From: an uncultured Bacteroidales bacterium
GTDB taxonomy: Bacteria > Bacteroidota > Bacteroidia > Bacteroidales > UBA932
Assembly (NCBI GenBank): GCA_944325445.1
Contig: CALVAG010000002.1
Coordinates: 124,001-188,000, forward strand
Direction of reading: 5' to 3'
Length of the DNA stretch: 64,000 nt
Of this stretch, positions 17,660-24,845 are shown piece by piece. Made by a program: the position numbers and the translations under genes. Numbering within the stretch: the first letter of the stretch is position 1; each line of letters begins with the position of its first letter. The notes beneath the pieces are model-generated. The model had not been told where the DNA came from. It did no database searches and saw only the letters and a program-made list of their open reading frames with translations.

Positions 17660-18742
17660 ATGAAAAGGGTTTTAATAATTGCATTTGTCTCTCTTTTTGC
17701 GGCGATGGTTTCAATCCCCGACAGTTCGGCCTGTACCGGCATAACATTGCGCTCTTCCGACGGCACTCCGGTCTATGCGCGTACGATAGAGTGGGGCGGC
17801 AGCGATTTGAACAGCCAATATGTGGTTGTTCCGCGCGGTTATCTCCAGCAATCATATACTCCGGAAGGAATAAACGGCATGAAGTTCAAGGCAGTTTACG
17901 GTTATGTAGGTTTTGCGGTAGAGCAGAAAGAGTTCATTGCGGAAGGATTGAATGAGGCGGGGCTTTCGGCCGGGCTGTTCTATTTTCCCTCTTATGGAAA
18001 ATATAGCGATTACGACACATTGTGCATAGATAAGTGTATCGCGGATTTGCAACTTGTACCGATGATTCTGGGCAGCTGCAAAAATATAGATGAGGTAATC
18101 GAAAAGGTCAGGAGCGTAGTTGTCGTGTCGGTAGACCCGCGCGCCTCTACCGTACACTGGAGGTTTGCAGATACGACAGGCCGCCAGGTCGTGCTGGAGA
18201 TTATAGACGGAGAGGTGAATTTTTATGAGAACAGATTGGGAGTGCTTACAAATTCTCCGTCGTTTGAATGGCAGATGACCAATCTTAATAATTATGTGAA
18301 CCTTTATGCCGGAGGCGCGGATGCCAAAGAGATTGGAGGAGTCAGGCTTGCCCCGTTCGGTGCGGGTAGCGGAATGCTCGGCCTTCCCGGGGACGTTACG
18401 CCGCCTTCGAGATTTGTGAGGGCTGCATTTTATCAGGCTACTGCACCGGTGCAGGACAATGCGCAAGATGCGGTACTGCAGGCATTTCAGATTCTGAATA
18501 ATTTCGATATACCTGTCGGCGTGGAGTTTAAGGACAGAAAGGTTCCGGCCGATATTCCGAGCGCAACCCAATGGACAAGCGCAACCGATGTAAAGAACAG
18601 GATAATCTATTACCGTACGATGTACAACAGTGCCATAAGGGCAATAGATTTGAAAAAGATAGATTTCGGCAAGGTAAAATATAGAGCCGCCTCTTTGGAT
18701 GAAACAAAACGGCAGCCCGTAATATATGTGAAAATCAAATAG
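17660..18742 (+). CDS. Choloylglycine hydrolase / linear amide C-N hydrolase (family C59)
   Basis: 360 residues. A signal peptide ends SSA, leaving Cys25 (ACTGITLRSSDG) as N-terminal nucleophile of an Ntn hydrolase. The next conserved block is ARTIEWGG (Arg41, Glu44), where bile salt hydrolases usually have RxMD; LTNSPSFEWQ supplies the conserved Asn. Members cleave linear amides: conjugated bile salts, penicillin V or acyl-homoserine lactones. The RTxEW form is common in Gram-negative members and does not by itself show which amide is used. Periplasmic or secreted. It is a monocistronic gene with a -7 element 28 nt upstream. Family is firm, bile salt activity only possible. Confidence 0.88.
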   Translation: MKRVLIIAFVSLFAAMVSIPDSSACTGITLRSSDGTPVYARTIEWGGSDLNSQYVVVPRGYLQQSYTPEGINGMKFKAVYGYVGFAVEQKEFIAEGLNEAGLSAGLFYFPSYGKYSDYDTLCIDKCIADLQLVPMILGSCKNIDEVIEKVRSVVVVSVDPRASTVHWRFADTTGRQVVLEIIDGEVNFYENRLGVLTNSPSFEWQMTNLNNYVNLYAGGADAKEIGGVRLAPFGAGSGMLGLPGDVTPPSRFVRAAFYQATAPVQDNAQDAVLQAFQILNNFDIPVGVEFKDRKVPADIPSATQWTSATDVKNRIIYYRTMYNSAIRAIDLKKIDFGKVKYRAASLDETKRQPVIYVKIK

Positions 18743-18745
18743 CCG

Positions 18746-19186
18746 CTACAGTCGGTTCAGTGCTGCTATTTTCCAGTCTTCATCCTCTTTTACGATTGAA
18801 AGGCAGCTCTTTATCAGCTGGTCTGCCCCTTTTGTAGCAATAGAGTCCGCCGGGTCGTTTTTTACGATGGTATAGCTGACCAGCAGGGTGTCTTTACCGT
18901 ATTTGCTGACGCTGTCTATTTGAGGCGTAAAATAGGCGGTCTGTCTTTTTATTATGCTCTTTACGGAATCTGTCAGATTCTCGAAATCCTGTACCGATTC
19001 ATTGAAAAATTCCGACAGCTCTTTAGTGCAGAAAGATGCCGCAGTTGCATAATCTGTAGAGAGGTAGGCATTTAAAAATCCGATAGCGGTCTCTTCCGGT
19101 TTCGGCCCCTTGTTGCATGAGGTTACTGTTGCCGCCATTGCAGTCGCAATCAATATTACCGGCAGAAAGGTTTTGATTCTTTTCAT
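18746..19186 (-). CDS. Small lipoprotein, NTF2/DUF4878-like
   Basis: 146 residues with signal peptide and lipobox VTSC (Cys24). The mature part looks like the NTF2-like fold of DUF4878 proteins: EETAIGFLNAYLSTDYATAA near the start, followed by sheets and the C-terminal DEDWKIAALNRL, a typical final strand. Such lipoproteins have no established function. The gene is convergent with the C59 hydrolase and lies downstream of mutS2 on the same strand, 42 nt away. Confidence 0.65.
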   Translation of the reverse strand: MKRIKTFLPVILIATAMAATVTSCNKGPKPEETAIGFLNAYLSTDYATAASFCTKELSEFFNESVQDFENLTDSVKSIIKRQTAYFTPQIDSVSKYGKDTLLVSYTIVKNDPADSIATKGADQLIKSCLSIVKEDEDWKIAALNRL

Positions 19187-19228
19187 TTTAATTTCATTTA
19201 TAATTTATATCGCTTATTTTGATTCATT

Positions 19229-21715
19229 TTATTCGAAATCCACGACCGTAATTCCGGATCCCCCGAGCTGTATATCTTCATCTCTGTATGAACTTACTCC
19301 GGGCACGGTTTTCAAATATTTTCTTATCTCTTCCTTAAGTATGCCGTTTCCTTTGCCGTGAAGAATCTTCACCTGTCCGATTCCTACCATAAGGGCATCG
19401 TCTATAAAACGGCTTACAATCTCCATTGCTTGCACAAGACGCTCTCCCCTTATATCTATTGTGGGCTTGAACTCCAGCCTGCGCTGTGAGAGGTTGTCCG
19501 TACTGTAGCTTGTCTGCCGGAGCTCTTCGCCTGTTATGTTTTTAAACTCCCGGTTGGATATTTTTTTTACTTTGCCTATTTCTGTCTTGCTTACAATGTT
19601 GCCGACGGAGATATTGAGAATTTTCCCGTTTATCTGCATCACTTCCCCAACTATGCCGCTCTCCTTTACCATGACTTTGTCGCCTACCGAGATCTTTCCG
19701 TCATCTTCGGGTTTGGGTGCAGTCTCCGTTTCAGCTCTTCTCTCGTTTTTCTTCTCTTCCCGTCTTTTTTGCCGCTGGATGAGTTTTTCCATTTTTGCGG
19801 CAATTTTCTTATCGTTTTCGCTCTCCTCTTCTCTTTTAAGCTTCTCCCTGAAATCCTCGAGCTCTTTACGGATAATCTTTGTCTGTTCTTTTTCTGCCTG
19901 TGACTCTTTTATCTGCTTTATTGTTGCTTCTATTTTGCGGTTAGCCTCCTTTACAATTGCTGCAGCCTCCTGCTTGGCCTCTTCTATTATCTGCCTTTTT
20001 GCCTGTTGTATCTCCTCCAGTTCCCTTTTGTATTTTTCGGTCACGCTCTCCAGCATCTTGTCGGTATTCTTTATGCGCATCAGTTTTTCGTCTAACTGCC
20101 GGCGGTTTCGGGAAATTTTACGCAACTGTTTTTCCATATCTACGAAAGACTCTCCGGCACGCTCCTCCGCCTCTTTGACTATGGTTTCGGGCAGGCCCAT
20201 TTTTCTTGCAAGCTCAAATGCAAATGAGTTTCCTGGCAGGCCCGCTTCCAGCTTATAGAGCGGGGCGATCTTTGCGCTGTCGAAAAGCATGGCTCCGTTC
20301 ATTACGCCCTTGCTGTTGCCGGCGTAGAGCTTCAGGTTTGTATAATGGGTGGTGATGACACCATAGACGCCCATTTGCTCCATGTGTGCAAGTATGGTCT
20401 CTGCAATCGCTCCTCCTGCTGCCGGTTCCGTTCCGCTTCCGAATTCATCTATGAGCGCCAGGCTCCTGTCATCGGCACAGGTCAGCAGCACCTTCATGTT
20501 GGAGAGGTGCGAACTGTATGTGCTCAAATCGTTTTCGAGCGATTGTTCATCCCCTATGTCTATGAAAATATTGTTGAAAACAGGAAATTCGCTTATTTCA
20601 GATGCCGGCACGAGCAATCCCCATTGAAACATATATTGCAGCAGCCCGACAGTTTTGAGGCAGACCGATTTGCCGCCTGCGTTCGGACCTGAAATAACAA
20701 GGATATGTTTATCCCTGTTCAGTGTAAGCGTAAGTGGTACTATCTCCTTTTTTTCCCTTTTCAATGCCGCTTCCAGGATAGGGTGGCGACCCCTTATCAG
20801 TTTCAGCTCCCCCTCTGTGGAGAGAATCGGCTTGCCTGCCTCCATCGATATCGCTACCAAAGCCTTTGCCCTTAAAAAATCTATCTCGCCTATAAAGGCA
20901 GCGGCATCTATCAGCTCATTTACGTATGGTCTTAAAAAGTCTGAAAAATCCGAAAGGATTTTATAGATTTCCCGCTGTTGTGCAAAGTATAGTTCCCTTA
21001 CTTCGTTGTTGAGTTCCACTATTGCGGCCGGTTCTATAAAAATCGTCTTTCCCGAAGCGGATTCGTCATAGACAAAACCCGGAAGTTTCTTTTTGTTTCC
21101 GGCGGCAACGGGAATCAATACCTTTCCGTCGCGGAGCGAGAGAGAGGCCTCTTCCGAGACGATGCCTTCGCTTTGTGCCTGACGGAGGATTGCCTCGCTT
21201 CTTTTGGAGATAGTCCCCTCCTTTTCCCTTATCTCCTTCCTTATTTTATATAGCTCCGGCGATGCACTGTCTTTTATCTCCCCGAACTTGTCGAGAATCA
21301 ACTCTATCCTGCGCTGGATTTCCGGAAAGAAGAGAATCGGTTCAGCCATTTTTTTCAAAGAGACGTACTGCCCCTCTTTGCTCTTTTTAAAGAAGTTGAG
21401 AATTTCTTTCAGGTTTTCCAGAAATGTTCTGAGTTTTACCAGATTCTCCTTGTTCAAAATAGAGGAGTCTCTCAATAATGGCTTTAAAAAGGGGATACCG
21501 TCTATATACCCGCGTGAGGGGAAGGAGTTTTCGAACATGCAGATGAGGCGCATTTCATCGGCAAGCTCCAGCCTGTGGATTATTTCGGAACTCTCTGTGG
21601 AGGGAGTCTCATCCGATACCCTCTGTCTGGCATATTCCGTACTGCACCTCTCCGTCAGAGTCTCCTTTATTTTATTGAACCCCAACTTCTCCTCTATCTT
21701 CAGACAATTTTCCAT
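19229..21715 (-). CDS. mutS2: Endonuclease MutS2 / ribosome-rescue ATPase
   Basis: 828 residues, close to the family's usual 780-830. It has no mismatch-binding N-terminal domain. Walker A is SGPNAGGKS at residues 342-350, Walker B LALIDEFGSG at about 419-428. A long charged coiled-coil (about 520-650) carries many Lys/Glu repeats, and the last 75 residues form an Smr domain with DIRGERL and LHGKGNG, the nuclease-like motif. MutS2 binds branched DNA and, in Bacillus, splits collided ribosomes. It is the last gene of the run metK, comF, cdaA, mutS2; it starts 6 nt after the cdaA stop, so co-transcription with cdaA is likely. Confidence 0.95.
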   Translation of the reverse strand: MENCLKIEEKLGFNKIKETLTERCSTEYARQRVSDETPSTESSEIIHRLELADEMRLICMFENSFPSRGYIDGIPFLKPLLRDSSILNKENLVKLRTFLENLKEILNFFKKSKEGQYVSLKKMAEPILFFPEIQRRIELILDKFGEIKDSASPELYKIRKEIREKEGTISKRSEAILRQAQSEGIVSEEASLSLRDGKVLIPVAAGNKKKLPGFVYDESASGKTIFIEPAAIVELNNEVRELYFAQQREIYKILSDFSDFLRPYVNELIDAAAFIGEIDFLRAKALVAISMEAGKPILSTEGELKLIRGRHPILEAALKREKKEIVPLTLTLNRDKHILVISGPNAGGKSVCLKTVGLLQYMFQWGLLVPASEISEFPVFNNIFIDIGDEQSLENDLSTYSSHLSNMKVLLTCADDRSLALIDEFGSGTEPAAGGAIAETILAHMEQMGVYGVITTHYTNLKLYAGNSKGVMNGAMLFDSAKIAPLYKLEAGLPGNSFAFELARKMGLPETIVKEAEERAGESFVDMEKQLRKISRNRRQLDEKLMRIKNTDKMLESVTEKYKRELEEIQQAKRQIIEEAKQEAAAIVKEANRKIEATIKQIKESQAEKEQTKIIRKELEDFREKLKREEESENDKKIAAKMEKLIQRQKRREEKKNERRAETETAPKPEDDGKISVGDKVMVKESGIVGEVMQINGKILNISVGNIVSKTEIGKVKKISNREFKNITGEELRQTSYSTDNLSQRRLEFKPTIDIRGERLVQAMEIVSRFIDDALMVGIGQVKILHGKGNGILKEEIRKYLKTVPGVSSYRDEDIQLGGSGITVVDFE

Positions 21716-21721
21716 AACCGG

Positions 21722-22504
21722 TCAGCTCTCCTTGTAGGAATTTTCAATGGCGATTCTTAGTTCCGTAATGCTGTTCATCGGCTTGATTTCGCCGTCTTTT
21801 ACAAAACTTATTCCTCCCGTCTCCTCTGAAACGACAATGGCAGTTGCATCGGTATCCTCCGTTATGCCGGCCGCCGCTCTGTGGCGCATTCCGTATTGGG
21901 GCGGAATATTCATATTCTCACTTATCGGCAGCGTGCATCTGGCTGCGACTATTCTGTCATTCGCTATTACCATGGCTCCGTCGTGCAAAGGAGTATTTTT
22001 AAAGAATATATTTTCTATGAGTCTTCTGTTGATTGCCGCATCTATCCTGTCTCCCGTCTCGATTATGAAACTCAGAGAAGAGGTATGGGCTATAACTATC
22101 AGCGCTCCGGTTTTGGATTCGCTCATTCTCATGCAGGCGCGGGTTATCTCATCGAGAGATTCCTGTTGTATCCCTTCGTTGCCCCCCTTAAACAGGAAGT
22201 GGGCGGCGCGTCCTCCCCTTATAAGATATCTGTTGCCAAGATGGAGCAAAAAACGGCGTATCTCCTGTTGGAACAAAATAATCAATGCAATGACACCCAC
22301 TCCCAGAACTTGTCCGAGAATTGCTGTCAGCAGACTCATATTCAGGGATTTTACAATAATCCATACAACATAGATTATAATTATGCCCAAAAATATGCTC
22401 AATGCGGCTGTACCTCTTATCAGTTTATATATCTGATAGACCAACAGCCCCACAAGCAGAATGTCGATAACATCTATGAGTTGAATATTAATAAAATCGA
22501 ACAT
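21722..22504 (-). CDS. cdaA: Diadenylate cyclase (c-di-AMP synthase), CdaA type
   Basis: About 260 residues. Three hydrophobic segments at the N-terminus are followed by a DAC (DisA_N) domain with the two signatures LHDGAMVI and GMRHRAA. It joins two ATP into cyclic di-AMP at the inner face of the membrane; c-di-AMP controls potassium and osmolyte balance. The frame continues upstream to ATG 22606, overlapping comF by 64 nt, but ATG 22504 gives MFDFINIQLIDVID, the usual N-terminus before the first membrane segment, and leaves a 38-nt gap to comF, so it is preferred. No folP or ybbR-domain gene is adjacent. Confidence 0.93.
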   Translation of the reverse strand: MFDFINIQLIDVIDILLVGLLVYQIYKLIRGTAALSIFLGIIIIYVVWIIVKSLNMSLLTAILGQVLGVGVIALIILFQQEIRRFLLHLGNRYLIRGGRAAHFLFKGGNEGIQQESLDEITRACMRMSESKTGALIVIAHTSSLSFIIETGDRIDAAINRRLIENIFFKNTPLHDGAMVIANDRIVAARCTLPISENMNIPPQYGMRHRAAAGITEDTDATAIVVSEETGGISFVKDGEIKPMNSITELRIAIENSYKES

Positions 22505-22542
22505 ACCGGCAGGAGAACTTTTATGGGTCAAAATTAGTGATA

Positions 22543-23253
22543 CTACTCCACGTATGCAAGCGTGGCAATCGTAATTTTGCATCCGAAACGGTTCAGCAGC
22601 TGGCAACAGGCATCGAGAGTCGCCCCCGTGGTGAACACATCGTCTACAAGCAGTATGTTTTTTCCCTCTAAAAGTCTGCTGTATCTTGCAATCCGGTGCG
22701 GAGAGTCATTGCAGAGCGCGAATGCTCCCCTTACATTTATCCATCGCTCTATCTTCTCCTTTTTTGTCTGTGTTCCGGTAAATCTGGTTCTTTTTATAAT
22801 TCGCGCTGCGACAGATCCGCATCCCAATCCTCTCTTTATTCCGCCTGCTATAATATGGGATTGGTTGTATCCTCTTTTCCACTTTTTTATAAAATGGAGG
22901 GGTACAGGAACTATATAGTCGTACACTGCACCGCATTTTTTGATCTTTTCTCCGAGCATCCGTCCCATATGCCGGGCCAGCGGGACGTTCGAGCGATATT
23001 TCAGCGAGTGGAGTATCTTTTTGTATTCACCGCTGTAGTAAAAAAGGGAATAGACGTTTTCTATCTTTGCCCTGCCGGTCAGACAGAGTGCGGCAGGATT
23101 CTCCCGATATTTCCAAAAATAGGTAAGAGGCAGCTCTGCAATGCAGTCCATGCAGAGATGCCTCTCGAAAAGAAGCAATTCCTTGCCGCAAACTACGCAT
23201 TTGCGCGGAAATAACAGATCAATAATGCTTTTCCCTACAATCTCTCTCCTCAT
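22543..23253 (-). CDS. comF: ComF-family phosphoribosyltransferase-like protein
   Basis: 236 residues. The N-terminus carries a zinc-ribbon-like motif (CVVCG and CMDC) and the C-terminus the PRPP-binding loop ILLVDDVFTTGATL typical of type I phosphoribosyltransferases. ComF helps move single-stranded DNA inward during natural transformation in competent bacteria, but homologues are present in many species without known competence. Other conserved runs are VPVPLHFIKKWKRGYNQSH. It lies 25 nt downstream of metK and precedes cdaA. Confidence 0.9.
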   Translation of the reverse strand: MRREIVGKSIIDLLFPRKCVVCGKELLLFERHLCMDCIAELPLTYFWKYRENPAALCLTGRAKIENVYSLFYYSGEYKKILHSLKYRSNVPLARHMGRMLGEKIKKCGAVYDYIVPVPLHFIKKWKRGYNQSHIIAGGIKRGLGCGSVAARIIKRTRFTGTQTKKEKIERWINVRGAFALCNDSPHRIARYSRLLEGKNILLVDDVFTTGATLDACCQLLNRFGCKITIATLAYVE

Positions 23254-23278
23254 TCCCCGGCATTATTTAATAATCTCT

Positions 23279-24529
23279 TTATGAAATTATCCTTTTTTTA
23301 ATGAGTTCTACGGCATCCGTCTCTTCCCAGCCGAAGAATTTTACCTCCTTTTTAACTCTTATGCCGTTTTCCGTAACCTCTACGGTCGAGGTGTACGGTT
23401 CGCGTCCCATGTGCCCGTAGGCAGCCGTCACTTCAAAAATAGGATTCGTAAGCCCGAACTTCTCTATGATCTTTGCCGGTCTGAGGTCGAATATTTCACC
23501 TACTGCCCTTGCTATCTCTCCGTCGCTTTTGCCTATTTTGCATGTGCCGCGCGTATTTATGAAAATACTTACCGGTTCGGCAACGCCTATCGCGTATGCT
23601 ATCTGCACAAGTACTTCGGATGCAACACCGGCGGCAACAAGATTTTTTGCAATGTAACGGGCTGCATATGCGGCAGAGCGGTCCACTTTTGAAGCATCCT
23701 TGCCGGAAAGGGCACCTCCTCCGTGGGCTCCGCGCCCTCCGTATGTATCCACCACAATCTTTCTGCCGGTAAGGCCTGTGTCTCCGTGAGGCCCGCCTAT
23801 CACGAATTTGCCCGTGGGATTCACCAGCAATTTGTAATCACCCTTAAAAAGCCCTCTTATATTTTCGGGAAGTTTTTCCAACAGGCGCGGAATTACGATG
23901 CTCTCGATATCCTCTCTTATTCTCTGCTGCATGCTCCTGTCATCTGCGAATTCATCGTGCTGGGTAGAGACGACAATAGTGTGTACCTTGAGCGGCCGGT
24001 TGTCGTCTGAATACTCTATCGTGAACTGCGATTTTGCATCGGGCCTGAGATATGGCATGAGGGATGTGTTTTTCCTTATATCCGCAAGCTCTATCAGCAA
24101 TCTGTGCGATAATGATATGGGAAGCGGCATATATTCCGGGGTTTCGGTACATGCGTATCCGAACATTATACCCTGGTCTCCCGCCCCCTGCTCATCGCGG
24201 TTGGCGACAACTACACCCCTGTTTATGTCGGGAGACTGTTCGTGCAGTGCAGAGAGGATTCCGCAAGAATTTCCGTCGAACATATATTCGGCTTTTGTAT
24301 AGCCTATTCTGTTTATGACTTTCCTGGCTACCTGTTGGATATCTACATAGGCTTCGGACCTGACCTCGCCTCCTATTACTACGAGCCCTGTGCTTACAAA
24401 CGTTTCGCAGGCTACCTTGCTCTCAGAATCCTGTCTGAGAAACTCATCCAATATGGCATCTGAAATTTGATCGGCTACTTTATCGGGATGCCCTTCCGAT
24501 ACAGATTCCGAGGTGAATAAATAAGACAT
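23279..24529 (-). CDS. metK: S-adenosylmethionine synthetase
   Basis: 416 residues (E. coli enzyme 384), forming SAM from methionine and ATP. Visible signatures: [13 protein letters not shown] near residue 15, [12 protein letters not shown] (about 115-130), [14 protein letters not shown] (about 255-270). The C-terminal residues [20 protein letters not shown] form a short extension. The gene has its own promoter about 140 nt upstream and a leader that looks like a SAM-II riboswitch plus terminator, which would give feedback by its own product. comF follows after 25 nt. Confidence 0.97.
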   Translation of the reverse strand: MSYLFTSESVSEGHPDKVADQISDAILDEFLRQDSESKVACETFVSTGLVVIGGEVRSEAYVDIQQVARKVINRIGYTKAEYMFDGNSCGILSALHEQSPDINRGVVVANRDEQGAGDQGIMFGYACTETPEYMPLPISLSHRLLIELADIRKNTSLMPYLRPDAKSQFTIEYSDDNRPLKVHTIVVSTQHDEFADDRSMQQRIREDIESIVIPRLLEKLPENIRGLFKGDYKLLVNPTGKFVIGGPHGDTGLTGRKIVVDTYGGRGAHGGGALSGKDASKVDRSAAYAARYIAKNLVAAGVASEVLVQIAYAIGVAEPVSIFINTRGTCKIGKSDGEIARAVGEIFDLRPAKIIEKFGLTNPIFEVTAAYGHMGREPYTSTVEVTENGIRVKKEVKFFGWEETDAVELIKKRIIS

Positions 24530-24578
24530 AACCTAAATAATTTTAATTTTTCAAATTATTCGGGGAAGGTTTTGACTT

Positions 24579-24614
24579 AAAGCAAAAAGAATCTTTACTT
24601 ATAAAATAAGAGAT
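24579..24614 (-). terminator. Putative attenuator terminator in metK leader
   Basis: On the minus strand, ATCT at 24614-24611 and CTTAT at 24610-24606 pair with ATAAG at 24602-24598 and AGAT at 24594-24591, with a 3-nt bulge; a T-rich run follows (TCTTTTTGCTTT, 24590-24579). It lies directly behind the putative aptamer and before metK, as an expression platform would. Confidence 0.55.
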
Positions 24615-24664
24615 CGTTTTAGCATTTTTTAGCGTGGTTGCAAGCAGTCAAATCTTTCCACAAC
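24613..24664 (-). ncRNA. Putative SAM-II riboswitch aptamer controlling metK
   Basis: Read on the minus strand, the leader starts at the predicted transcription start and shows a P1 stem of TGTGG (24662-24658) with CCACG (24637-24633). The loop holds GATTTGA (24654-24648) and TTGCAA (24643-24638), and downstream comes GCTAAAA (24623-24617). These blocks, their order and spacing match my recollection of the SAM-II aptamer, where the loop and the 3' tail form an H-type pseudoknot; GCA 24641-24639 could pair with TGC 24624-24622. The gene controlled makes SAM, which fits. I could not run a covariance search, so this rests on motif matching and position. Confidence 0.75.
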
Positions 24665-24669
24665 AGCGG

Positions 24670-24701
24670 CAAAGCTATATATAATTTTGCTTACAAACAA
24701 A
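24670..24701 (-). promoter_or_regulatory. metK promoter
   Basis: On the minus strand: TTTG at 24701-24698, a 20-nt spacer, and TAGCTTTG at 24677-24670. The start of transcription would be near 24664, at the first bases of the putative riboswitch P1 stem, leaving a leader of about 135 nt. Confidence 0.7.
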
Positions 24702-24815
24702 TATTCGTTGCAGGAGATCCTGTAAAAAAGATTGTCCTTATGCAATCCGTTAAACCAAATCTTAAGAATTAACAAATTTTTAATAATAAATTAAAGTAGA
24801 ATAACAAAAATGTTA

Positions 24816-24823
24816 TACTTTTG
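24816..24823 (+). promoter_or_regulatory. -7 element for the nuclease-receptor operon
   Basis: TACTTTTG matches TAnnTTTG, predicting a start near 24829, 17 nt before the ATG. TTAAAG at 24791-24796 is a weak -33 candidate. The 316-nt space 24530-24845 thus holds the metK leader and promoter on the minus strand and this promoter on the plus strand; the AT-rich part 24702-24790 shows nothing else I can name. Confidence 0.55.
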
Positions 24824-24845
24824 CGCCCGTAAAACAACATAAATT

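Noticed and set aside
19536..20258. Plus-strand open frame of 240 codons inside mutS2
   Set aside because: Ser/Phe/Leu-rich translation antisense to the coiled-coil part of MutS2; an artefact of Lys/Glu-rich codons.
22505..22606. Upstream ATG giving a 34-residue longer CdaA
   Set aside because: The extra part overlaps comF and does not look like a membrane segment; ATG 22504 matches family starts.
24702..24790. Possible small RNA or second riboswitch for the nuclease operon
   Set aside because: AT-rich with no convincing conserved stem or known aptamer motif.
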